Below, in pieces: positions 6,185 to 11,948 of a stretch of DNA of 23,902 bases. The notes below the pieces were generated by a model. That model made no database searches and had not been told where the DNA came from. It saw only the letters and a list, made by a program, of their open reading frames with translations. Source of the stretch: a virus; the IMG/VR virus record IMGVR_UViG_3300042892_000642, positions 1 through 23,902 of that record. One strand, written 5' to 3'. The stretch's first letter is position 1. Each line of letters starts with the position of its first letter. The translations under genes and the position numbers were made by a program.

Positions 6185-7491
6185 TATATTCTTGCCTTAA
6201 CTGCCATTATATACTCCTTGGGGACATCACGCAAGGATATGCGTTTAGATTTTACAAGTTCAATGTATTCTGCAACTTCTGGCGGAGGTGCATCGTTGTA
6301 GGGATCTAGATTGACGGCTGCGCTGGTTTCAAAATATTCTTCTTTGCTAATAGCGGTTTTTGTCCAAAGATCGCTTTCTGCTTGCTCTTCGTTTTGTACA
6401 AACAATGGTGTATCTGTGACAGTGGGTTCCGGGGAGACTACATCAACAACCGGTCCTTTTGGGCTGTCACCCTCCGCTTTATAAACTATTGGTTTCAGAT
6501 CTTTAAAATGTGCAAACGGTTGATTAAGATATGGATGTTGCTCTAACAGAGATTTTGTAACAGTGGGTTGTTCGTTGTTTACGTTAATAGGGTCCTGTTC
6601 AATGTTACCCTCTGCAACTTCCTCTTCAATTTTTTGCATGGCCGCTTCTTTATCTAACTGACGAGCACGTTCTCGACCTTGGTCAAACCAATCTTGAACT
6701 GCTTGTTCTTCTTCTTGTTCTCGAAACCGCTGGAAACTAATCTGACTTGCTAACAACAAAATTACTGCCATTGGATCAAATACTACAATCAGGATAATGA
6801 TAACCCAAGTTACTGCTTTTTCTAATAGACCTTCGTTGGCTTCACCATAGACAAACTGTGCTATGTATTTGATTGGGCCTACTTCGGCTTCTACTTTACG
6901 TACTTCTGCTCGAATAGGTGCGGCTTGGTCATTAAGAGTAGCAATAAGCTTCTGGTTGGCTTCAATGTCTTTGGCCACCGCACTGCGATCACGAGACTGA
7001 GCTTTGCGTATTGAAACCGCTTTGTCGGCACCTTTTTCATCTTGACTGCGACCCATGACTTGGTCAACCGCCTCATCCATTTGTTTAAGTTGCTTGCGGT
7101 TGGCTTCAATGTTCTCTTTTGCTGTTTTAATTTTTTCATCATATATTGCAATCTTACCCTGTACATCACCGCTTACTAGGCTTTGGTCACTGTGTGCTTT
7201 ACTTAGGAATCCAAAGATACCCATTGACGTAACTATCATAAGCACTATGATAGCGGTGAATAGATAAATCCGCATTGACCACGGTGCAATACTCCAGTTT
7301 TGTTTGAGCCATAGTGTTGCTGATATTTTACCCAGGCCTAATGCTATGCCCATGATAACTACAGGGATAACTGCGGCGGAGAAAATAGAAGTTAGGCCGA
7401 GAATACTGTAGTACTCTGCGACCAGTGATAGGAATAGTCCGCTAAACAGTGCTAGGTAGGCGAGGAACTTTTCATTTAATGTTGGTTTCAT
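6184..7491 (-). CDS. Four-helix membrane protein with a long periplasmic or cytoplasmic coiled coil
   Basis: Starting at ATG 7491 gives 435 aa; a TTG eight codons upstream (7515) is the alternative. I prefer the ATG because it leaves a natural MKPTLNEKF start right before the first membrane helix, but neither start has a strong ribosome binding site. Three hydrophobic helices lie within about residues 10-95. A roughly 110-residue charged coiled coil follows (IAIYDEKIKTAKENIEANRK and onward), then a fourth helix (VTWVIIILIVVFDPMAVILL), then a long acidic disordered tail. The layout resembles DUF4407-type proteins, by memory. It may be a phage inner-membrane protein acting on host physiology or lysis timing. 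An AATAAATA motif overlaps the codons just before the ATG. Confidence 0.75.
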   Translation of the reverse strand: MKPTLNEKFLAYLALFSGLFLSLVAEYYSILGLTSIFSAAVIPVVIMGIALGLGKISATLWLKQNWSIAPWSMRIYLFTAIIVLMIVTSMGIFGFLSKAHSDQSLVSGDVQGKIAIYDEKIKTAKENIEANRKQLKQMDEAVDQVMGRSQDEKGADKAVSIRKAQSRDRSAVAKDIEANQKLIATLNDQAAPIRAEVRKVEAEVGPIKYIAQFVYGEANEGLLEKAVTWVIIILIVVFDPMAVILLLASQISFQRFREQEEEQAVQDWFDQGRERARQLDKEAAMQKIEEEVAEGNIEQDPINVNNEQPTVTKSLLEQHPYLNQPFAHFKDLKPIVYKAEGDSPKGPVVDVVSPEPTVTDTPLFVQNEEQAESDLWTKTAISKEEYFETSAAVNLDPYNDAPPPEVAEYIELVKSKRISLRDVPKEYIMAVKARI

Positions 7492-7501
7492 TGAATATTT
7501 A

Positions 7502-8026
7502 TTAACCAATTCCAAATATGCCGTCCCATGTGGTCTTCAAGATCTTAGGCCTACGCTTGATATTTGATTCATCATTTATATTGCCAATGGGTTTTTCACC
7601 AACGATTGCAACATAATCTTCAATTAATGAATTTTCGATACTAATGATTTCGTCCCATGGGGAAATAGTCTGAAACGGATACTTAGTTACATCATAGATA
7701 GTAATTGTGATAAACTTATGATCAATATAAAGTCCGTACAGATTAAAAAATTCCTCTTCAATGATACGCCAATCTGATCCGCTAGACCCATTGAGTCGTT
7801 TTTTGTCCCAACTCTTGCAGTGTCCAATTTGTCGGTAAATTCTTTCGCCAAAATTTCTCGAGTTATCAGCACTCATACCAAACTTGATAACAATACCTTT
7901 ATATACAATTCTATATAGATATTTTCGAACCTTAAATTGTTTTAAGATTATTGAAATATCAAAAGGGTCATTTAGTTTACCACAGTTGATAGTATGTTTA
8001 GGAATACAAGTCCAATCAATTATCAT
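7502..8026 (-). CDS. Hypothetical protein with a possible GIY-YIG-like N-terminus, 174 aa
   Basis: Residues 37-70 read LYRIVYKGIVIKFGMSAD followed by ERIYRQIGH. This matches the spacing of a divergent GIY-YIG core: YRI for GIY, KFG for YIG, and an Arg on the following helix (R62). A Glu in IENSLIEDY near residue 137 could be the metal ligand. The match is weak and the two signature strands are degenerate. If correct, it would be a small nuclease or an inactive relative. The AAGAGG ribosome binding site before ATG 8026 is good. The gene has lower GC than some neighbours. Confidence 0.6.
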   Translation of the reverse strand: MIIDWTCIPKHTINCGKLNDPFDISIILKQFKVRKYLYRIVYKGIVIKFGMSADNSRNFGERIYRQIGHCKSWDKKRLNGSSGSDWRIIEEEFFNLYGLYIDHKFITITIYDVTKYPFQTISPWDEIISIENSLIEDYVAIVGEKPIGNINDESNIKRRPKILKTTWDGIFGIG

Positions 8027-8027
8027 A

Positions 8028-8426
8028 TTAACCTCTTCTCATCATAGAAATTTCAATTGCTTCTTCATCGCTAAACACTGGCACAGCATTTGACTTATGC
8101 ATAGTAGCGATACCTTTGACTTTAGTTCCTGTATAAACAGGGCTTGGCTTTAATACAGCGACACCCAATCCGCTGTTCAAACTTTTAATATGTGCATTAC
8201 TGCGATCTGCAGGAATATTTAAAGAGTAGTGACCGGATAGGCTGGTAGATTCGAGTCCGCGACTACGTTTGCGTTCTTCTTGTTCCATGCCCTGACGTTT
8301 GAGTAGAGCTTTCCATTCTTTATCCAATTGTTCACTCCTACGTTTAGCTTCGGCAGATGCAAATTTGATCTTGCCTTTACGTTTACCCGTAGTACTTAAC
8401 CATGGGCCTTCAAGATGCATTGTCAT
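8028..8426 (-). CDS. Hypothetical basic protein, 132 aa
   Basis: I chose the ATG at 8426 (MTMHLEGPWLSTTGKRKGK; a second ATG lies two codons on) rather than a longer frame from 8498, because the longer frame would lie inside the neighbouring gene. The N-terminal part is a lysine/arginine-rich helix (FASAEAKRRSEQLDKEWKA). The middle is serine-rich and the C-terminus ends DEEAIEISMMRRG. No domain is recognised. It overlaps the 94-aa gene by 17 bases. Confidence 0.65.
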   Translation of the reverse strand: MTMHLEGPWLSTTGKRKGKIKFASAEAKRRSEQLDKEWKALLKRQGMEQEERKRSRGLESTSLSGHYSLNIPADRSNAHIKSLNSGLGVAVLKPSPVYTGTKVKGIATMHKSNAVPVFSDEEAIEISMMRRG

Positions 8427-8694
8427 AATTTTCCCACGCTTTCTTTTCAAAGTTCCAATGACGGCTATCATAGAAGTTAAAATGAATACAATAGCCAAAC
8501 AGACCAGCTTCTAAATCAAGTCCGGCATGACTTTGTCGTACAGTCCAACTACAAGTGAATAACACTAGAGTAAAGTCTCTAGTAAACTCTAATTCAACAA
8601 ACTTATGTTTGAACGGAGTTTTGTAACTACGGCACCATAAGTTCTTAAATCGATTGCTCCACGGATTGCGGAGACTGAAGTTTAGAGATATCAT
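8410..8694 (-). CDS. Hypothetical aromatic-rich protein, 94 aa
   Basis: The protein is rich in Trp, Phe and Tyr (RNPWSNRFKNLW, CSWTVRQSHAGLDLEAGLFGYCIHFNFYDSRHW), suggesting a small beta-rich fold with a buried aromatic core. It has the look of a conserved T4-like marine phage unknown. Its ATG overlaps the stop of the upstream 110-aa gene by four bases (ATGA, 8691-8694), so it is coupled to it. It is the genuine frame in a region where the 132-aa gene has an apparent upstream extension. Confidence 0.7.
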   Translation of the reverse strand: MISLNFSLRNPWSNRFKNLWCRSYKTPFKHKFVELEFTRDFTLVLFTCSWTVRQSHAGLDLEAGLFGYCIHFNFYDSRHWNFEKKAWENYDNAS

Positions 8695-9023
8695 GCTGTT
8701 TCAAGAACAGGGAAATCAATAGGATTAGCAGTATTGGATGTATGTGGCTCAAATGTTTTTTGAACCTTGCTAGGAATGCCCGTAAATCGAAGCACTTGCC
8801 CATTAGGTGCAATTTTGAGTGATCCCGCAACTACCCAAATTTGTTTATCAGATGCATCAATACCTGCTAACTTTCGTACTACACCGTTGATCAATCCGCT
8901 TGCAGTATCCTTGCCGCGATTCCAATGATAGGTAGTGCCCTTGTTTGTCCAAATCTGCTCGTCACCACTATCGGCTAGGCAATGTTGTTTGACTTTAGTT
9001 AATGTGTATTCCGAGTTGTTCAT
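8691..9023 (-). CDS. Hypothetical protein, 110 aa
   Basis: This is the first gene after the tmRNA terminator, with its own predicted promoter (9055-9083) and a strong AGGAGG site 6 bases before ATG 9023. The protein looks like a mixed beta fold (EQIWTNKGTTYHWN, KQIWVVAGSLKIAPNGQVLRFTG), with two similar QIW segments that may be an internal repeat. No family is recognised. It heads the unit that ends with clpX and rpsU. Confidence 0.7.
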   Translation of the reverse strand: MNNSEYTLTKVKQHCLADSGDEQIWTNKGTTYHWNRGKDTASGLINGVVRKLAGIDASDKQIWVVAGSLKIAPNGQVLRFTGIPSKVQKTFEPHTSNTANPIDFPVLETA

Positions 9024-9054
9024 AGAACCTCCTAATGTGTATGTCTATGTTATC

Positions 9055-9083
9055 AGTATATAACAAAACTGGTTTTATTGCAA
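9055..9083 (-). promoter_or_regulatory. Sigma70 promoter (TTGCAA-17-TATACT)
   Basis: The -35 TTGCAA is at 9078-9083 and the -10 TATACT at 9055-9060, with a 17-base spacer. It lies between the tmRNA terminator and the start of the 110-aa gene. Predicted +1 is near 9048, giving a leader of about 25 bases with AGGAGG. Confidence 0.6.
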
Positions 9084-9097
9084 CCGATAATTTTACC

Positions 9098-9121
9098 AAA
9101 AGAAAACCCGCCGAAGCGGGT
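9098..9121 (-). terminator. Intrinsic terminator of the csp-iscUA-tmRNA unit
   Basis: ACCCGC-TTCG-GCGGGT forms a six-pair stem with a UUCG tetraloop (9106-9121), followed by TTTCTTTT. It is the clearest terminator in the window and follows the 3' region of the tmRNA coding piece. Confidence 0.92.
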
Positions 9122-9164
9122 CTGGTTGTTTCTGTTACGAGGTATTTCCTACCCTAAGCGGTGT

Positions 9165-9197
9165 TTAGGCCGCTAAGGCAAAATGTGAGTCATTTGC
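9165..9197 (-). other. tmRNA tag reading frame, ANDSHFALAA
   Basis: From the GCA resume codon at 9195-9197 the frame reads A-N-D-S-H-F-A-L-A-A and stops at TAA (9165-9167). It aligns residue for residue with the E. coli tag ANDENYALAA. The C-terminal LAA is the ClpX-recognised degron and the AND start is the part bound by SspB in E. coli. The bases just before the resume codon are GTAACT. The frame stays open upstream to another GCA at 9210-9212, which would give a 15-residue tag, but alignment favours the ten-codon version. Confidence 0.88.
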
Positions 9198-9303
9198 AGT
9201 TACTTTTTTTGCTTCTTCGACCGGGTTACCCCAATCCTACGGGTTCTGCTTTCCCGAGCTGTCCACTCTGTTACTCTTTGCCCTGTCGAAACTATGCAGG
9301 CCC

Positions 9304-9407
9304 ATTATAAAACACACTACGAACTCATCCTGCTGAATTTTCCGCTGTTCTCAACTAGATTCATCAGTTTTCGAGGCTGACCGCACCCTAGTATCTAATG
9401 TGTTTTA
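9304..9407 (-). other. Intervening segment of the permuted tmRNA precursor
   Basis: The 104 bases between the mature 3' CCA and the mature 5' G are removed in two-piece tmRNAs. The ends carry a perfect 9-base inverted repeat, TAAAACACA (RNA sense, 9399-9407) with TGTGTTTTA (9308-9316). It would extend the acceptor stem in the precursor and present both ends for processing. Confidence 0.8.
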
Positions 9408-9480
9408 TGGTGGACCTGGGGGGATTCGCACCCCCGTCCAGAACACTTTTCTCTTTGCTTCATACAGCAATAACTTATAT

Positions 9481-9807
9481 TTACACTCTAAAACTTTCTC
9501 CGCACCCGCATTTATCACGTTCATTAGGATTGCGAAATTCAAATCCTTCATTGAGTCCATTACGAGCCCAATCAACATTAAGTCCCTGTAAGTATGCAAG
9601 TGACTTTGCATCAACTAGTACTACAAAATCTGGTTGAGCAAAATTAGTAACTCCCTCTTCGGCAATGTAGCTGTCAACATATTCTAACGTATATGCAAGT
9701 CCGCTACATCCTGTAGTTTTTACACCTAGCCGTATACCAATACCCTTGCCGCGTTTGGACAGGAGTTGTAGGATTTTCTTATTGGCTGTGTCGGTTACGG
9801 TAATCAT
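9481..9807 (-). CDS. iscA: A-type Fe-S cluster carrier (IscA/ErpA/SufA family)
   Basis: The protein is 108 aa, the family's usual length. The three conserved cluster or iron ligands are present: C34 in TGCSGLAY, and C100 and C102 in CGCGESF. A-type carriers accept Fe-S clusters from a scaffold such as IscU and deliver them to apoproteins. The gene overlaps the end of iscU by 29 bases and lies immediately upstream of the tmRNA acceptor piece (stop at 9481). The exact subfamily (IscA, ErpA or SufA) is not decided. Single A-type carriers are known in marine phages; one coupled to a scaffold gene is more notable. Confidence 0.9.
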   Translation of the reverse strand: MITVTDTANKKILQLLSKRGKGIGIRLGVKTTGCSGLAYTLEYVDSYIAEEGVTNFAQPDFVVLVDAKSLAYLQGLNVDWARNGLNEGFEFRNPNERDKCGCGESFRV

Positions 9808-10165
9808 TCACAGCCGCCTTGATAGCATCTTCTGCTAGAATTGAACAATGTATCTTTACTGGCGGTAGGGCTAGCTCTTCGGCGATTTCGGAGTTTTTAA
9901 TTGATCCGGCTTCGTCAAGTGTTTTTCCCTTGACCCATTCTGTAATGAGGCTCGAACTCGCAATAGCCGATCCGCAGCCATACGTTTTAAATTTTGCATC
10001 TGTAATAATACCTGTATCATGATCAACCTTTATCTGTAGTTTCATTACATCACCACAAGCAGGAGCACCGACCATGCCAGTACCAATGTTATCATCATCT
10101 TTTCCAAACGATCCGACATTGCGCGGGTTTTCGTAATGGTCAATAACCTTGTCTGAGTAGGCCAT
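9779..10165 (-). CDS. iscU: Fe-S cluster assembly scaffold IscU
   Basis: The protein is 128 aa, full length. The ligands of IscU are all present: C37 with D39 (GAPACGDVMKL), C64 (KTYGCGSAIASSS), and H106-C107 (LPPVKIHCSILAED). The LPPVK motif (100-104) is the site bound by the HscA chaperone in E. coli. The N-terminus YSDKVIDHYENPRNVG is typical. It would build a [2Fe-2S] cluster with sulfur from host IscS. Its ATG overlaps the stop of the His-rich gene (TAATG) and its end overlaps iscA, so the genes are a translational unit. No IscS or ferredoxin gene is in the window. Confidence 0.95.
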   Translation of the reverse strand: MAYSDKVIDHYENPRNVGSFGKDDDNIGTGMVGAPACGDVMKLQIKVDHDTGIITDAKFKTYGCGSAIASSSLITEWVKGKTLDEAGSIKNSEIAEELALPPVKIHCSILAEDAIKAAVNDYRNRHSQ

Positions 10166-10524
10166 TACTTACATTCAATATAGATAGCTTGGACAAATTG
10201 TCCATATTGGTTTTTAACCCAACCAAAGTTCTCAAATGGATATGTACCTTGTGGGCATTGTATAATTGGAGAACCTTGTACAATCGGTGGTTGAACAACG
10301 ACAGTGGGAGTCTCAATGGGTCTATTATTATTTGCAATGGCAGCGCCTACAACTCCACCAATGATCAACGGAACAAATACTTGTCCCCAATTTCCTCCAT
10401 GATGGTGGATTACTCTTGGACCATGATATCCATGATATCCATGATGGCCGTGATGTCTATGTTGTGCTGACGCTGTGCCAACAAGGGCAAAAGATAAAAC
10501 AAGTGCAGTCAATAATTTCTTCAT
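10165..10524 (-). CDS. Secreted histidine-rich protein
   Basis: I start at ATG 10524, which has GGAG six bases upstream. Longer frames would run through a structured leader. The 119-aa product begins with a classic signal peptide (MKKLLTALVLSFALVGTASA, cut after ASA). A run rich in His, Gly and Tyr follows (HRHHGHHGYHGYHG), then a glycine-zipper-like hydrophobic stretch (VPLIIGGVVGAAIA), then a proline/valine linker, and a C-terminal domain with two cysteines that could form a disulfide (CPQGTYPFENFGW and IECK). The His run suggests binding of Zn, Ni, Cu or Fe in the periplasm. It looks host-derived. The neighbouring Fe-S genes make a role in metal handling tempting but unproven. Confidence 0.8.
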   Translation of the reverse strand: MKKLLTALVLSFALVGTASAQHRHHGHHGYHGYHGPRVIHHHGGNWGQVFVPLIIGGVVGAAIANNNRPIETPTVVVQPPIVQGSPIIQCPQGTYPFENFGWVKNQYGQFVQAIYIECK

Positions 10525-10676
10525 AACTTTCTCCATGATGTATATATAACGCCTTAGCCCTATATTACGTTGACACATTTGACGGAATCCGTAGGGCTTG
10601 TGGAGTCTCCGTCTAACTACAAGGTCTTTCACCTTGGCAACCTGCTATGCAGATTTACCCCTATCGGATACTATAT
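10525..10676 (-). promoter_or_regulatory. Structured leader upstream of the His-rich gene
   Basis: These 152 bases between the 48-aa gene and the His-rich gene hold no convincing ORF with a ribosome binding site. They contain three stems: CAAGGT/ACCTTG with a 5-base loop (10620-10636), ACGG/CCGT (10582-10592), and the enclosing AGCCCTA/TAGGGCT (10556-10562 with 10592-10598). None is followed by a U-run, so they are not terminators. They may be a riboswitch or RNA thermometer for the gene downstream, or an mRNA processing element. I match them to no known riboswitch class. Confidence 0.45.
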
Positions 10677-10823
10677 TTAATTAATTCTGCTATAGTTCAG
10701 CACCATACCAGAACCGTACATGCTTTCAGCAAGCATTTTACATTCCCAATCGTTGTTAGCATTGACTACAACGTCAGCAGTTTGATACTGATTAAGTCTA
10801 ACCCAAACACGATATTGATACAT
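10677..10823 (-). CDS. Small conserved-looking protein, 48 aa
   Basis: ATG at 10821-10823 is preceded by AAGGAG at 7-base spacing, and the frame ends with TAA at 10677. The protein starts MYQYRVWVRLNQYQTADVVV, continues with an acidic helix (NDWECKMLAESMYG), and ends MVLNYSRIN. The pattern strand-strand-helix-strand suggests a tiny alpha/beta domain. It lies 9 bases downstream of the cold-shock gene in the same transcript. The clean ribosome binding site and in-operon position argue that it is real. No family is recognised. Confidence 0.75.
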   Translation of the reverse strand: MYQYRVWVRLNQYQTADVVVNANNDWECKMLAESMYGSGMVLNYSRIN

Positions 10824-10832
10824 ACTAACTCC

Positions 10833-11039
10833 TTACTTTACAGATTGAATGTTCTGAGCCTGTTTACCATTCGGGCCATTAATTACTTCAAATTGGACAA
10901 GTTCGTCTGTTTTCAAAGTTTTATAGCCCTCCATTTGAATTTGGCTAAAATGTGCAAACACATCTTCACCGCCTTCGTCTGATACAATAAATCCAAAACC
11001 TTTGGAATTATTAAACCATTTTACTTTACCTTGTTGCAT
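10833..11039 (-). CDS. Cold-shock domain protein (CspA family)
   Basis: The protein is 68 aa and a full-length cold-shock domain. RNP1 is KGFGFI (13-18) and RNP2 is DVFAHF (26-31), and the QGKVKWFN start is standard. These proteins bind single-stranded RNA or DNA and melt mRNA structure. In a phage it may assist translation or antitermination in the infected cell. It is first in the transcription unit that continues through iscU, iscA and the tmRNA, with a perfect promoter 21 bases upstream and a GAGGAAG ribosome binding site. Confidence 0.95.
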   Translation of the reverse strand: MQQGKVKWFNNSKGFGFIVSDEGGEDVFAHFSQIQMEGYKTLKTDELVQFEVINGPNGKQAQNIQSVK

Positions 11040-11059
11040 TACTGCTTCCTCTTGTTATT

Positions 11060-11088
11060 ATTATACTGGATTTTTACCAGTTTGTCAA
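11060..11088 (-). promoter_or_regulatory. Perfect sigma70 promoter (TTGACA-17-TATAAT) of the csp-iscUA-tmRNA unit
   Basis: The -35 TTGACA is at 11083-11088 and the -10 TATAAT at 11060-11065, followed by AATAACA, identical to the extension of the promoter at 338-366. The leader to ATG 11039 is about 14 bases. Confidence 0.88.
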
Positions 11089-11091
11089 CCA

Positions 11092-11928
11092 TTATATTTT
11101 ACTTGGACGCCAGCAACTTACCCAATTTGCGTTATTTGCACCTGTTCCGCCCGGATAAGATTTGGTTATATCTCCGTCATCTGGGTTATTCTTTCCACCA
11201 CTAGGGGTTTGATTACCACCCACAAAGGTAAATTTACCATTTTGGGCAGTATAAACAAAGTTAACGTGTCTATAACTCCAAAATGCTATATCACCGGGCT
11301 GTGCTTGATCTTTAGGAACTTGCGTAGCGTTCCATTTTCCCGGACTGGTCGTAATTGCGGCCGCACTTGCAGTTTGGAAATATCGATATCCGCAACTTTT
11401 TAATCCAAAATTAATAAATCCCATGCACCAGGCCGTTTGGTCTGTTGTCCAAGGGCTACTGCTCGGGTATCCTAAATTCTGCCATACGCCTGTAATCGTA
11501 GGATTACTAGGTTTTCCGCCTTGTCCGGTTTCGCGCCACTTACCTTGTGCAGCCTCGTCGAGGCATTTTGTCAAGAAAGGTACAAGACTAGAAAACGTAG
11601 TATCAGTTGATATTGTTGATACTGCCGCAGTAGCAGTAGTAGCATCATCTACAGTGCCGGCATAGTTGGCCTTAACACCATCAGCTGCCGCAGCCGCATT
11701 ATAATACTGATTAGGTTGCCCAGTCTGAGCAGCAACATAGGTATTAACCTGTGCGGTTACTTCTTCTACTACTAGCGGATCTAACTCTACTGATACAGAC
11801 ACACTGATCCCACCAAAGGTTCCGCTGCCGCCAGGCGATAGCCAGAGAGCTATGGGAACATTATTAGCGTAGACGTTGCCGCTATGGTAAACGTCTGTAA
11901 GTCGGCCGGTGCCGGGAATGTATGGCAT
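11092..11928 (-). CDS. CHAP / NlpC-P60-type peptidoglycan hydrolase with a virion-type N-terminus
   Basis: The protein is 278 aa. The C-terminal half has the cysteine-peptidase signature: W-C168 in DQTAWCMGFINFGLK, then AQPGDIAFW (209-217), then H221 in RHVNFVY, and FVGGNQ (235-240). This matches the TIGR02594-type CHAP family that cleaves peptide cross-bridges of peptidoglycan. The first 30 residues (DVYHSGNVYANNVPIALW) look like one half of a PAAR-like tip module. A low-complexity Ala/Thr linker joins them. It is therefore more likely a tail or baseplate lysin than a free endolysin, though an endolysin role is not excluded. AGGAG precedes ATG 11928 at 6 bases. A weak GTAAATA late-type motif lies at 11946-11952. 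Confidence 0.8.
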   Translation of the reverse strand: MPYIPGTGRLTDVYHSGNVYANNVPIALWLSPGGSGTFGGISVSVSVELDPLVVEEVTAQVNTYVAAQTGQPNQYYNAAAAADGVKANYAGTVDDATTATAAVSTISTDTTFSSLVPFLTKCLDEAAQGKWRETGQGGKPSNPTITGVWQNLGYPSSSPWTTDQTAWCMGFINFGLKSCGYRYFQTASAAAITTSPGKWNATQVPKDQAQPGDIAFWSYRHVNFVYTAQNGKFTFVGGNQTPSGGKNNPDDGDITKSYPGGTGANNANWVSCWRPSKI

Positions 11929-11948
11929 ATTAATCTCCTATCATATAT

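Larger units (their letters stand above)
9122..9478 (-). ncRNA. ssrA: Circularly permuted (two-piece) tmRNA
   Basis: The halves of the tRNA-like domain occur in swapped order. The acceptor piece comes first: GGGGG-TGCGAAT-CCCCC T-arm, then CAGGTCC, discriminator A and encoded CCA, with the 3' end at 9408. After a 104-base spacer comes the 5' end at 9303, GGGCCTG, with the tmRNA-typical TTTCGACAGG. GGGCCTG pairs fully with CAGGTCC, and the third pair is G.U, the alanyl-tRNA synthetase identity element. P2 can form between ACAGC (9258-9262) and GCTGT (9464-9468). A CGGG/CCCG stem fits pseudoknot 1. The tag ORF ends in a hairpin (AGCGG/CCGCT) whose loop holds the stop, as in E. coli, then GGTA/TACC and the terminator. 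tmRNA rescues stalled ribosomes and adds a degradation tag. The exact outer ends are estimated. Confidence 0.93.

Noticed and set aside
8427-8498. Upstream extension of the 132-aa gene (start at 8498)
   Set aside because: It lies wholly within the 94-aa gene in another frame; the ATG at 8426 gives an overlap like those elsewhere.
9304-9309. TATAAT just before the tmRNA mature 5' end
   Set aside because: It is part of the inverted repeat, and no -35 element stands 16-18 bases upstream; a promoter here would also skip the acceptor piece.
9398-9637. Plus-strand ORFs over the tmRNA and iscA (including a CFMVDLGGFAPPSR-type start)
   Set aside because: They are antisense to the tmRNA acceptor arm; spurious ORFs of this kind are a known product of tRNA-like 3' ends.
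10525-10632. N-terminal extension of the His-rich protein
   Set aside because: The ATG at 10524 has a proper ribosome site and starts a signal peptide; the extension would hide the signal peptide and crosses stem-loops.
10556-10636. tRNA gene in the leader of the His-rich gene
   Set aside because: No T-arm of GTTCRA type, no seven-pair acceptor stem and no cloverleaf; only unconnected stems.
10647-10982. Plus-strand 111-aa ORF
   Set aside because: It is antisense to the 48-aa gene and csp, and lacks a ribosome binding site.
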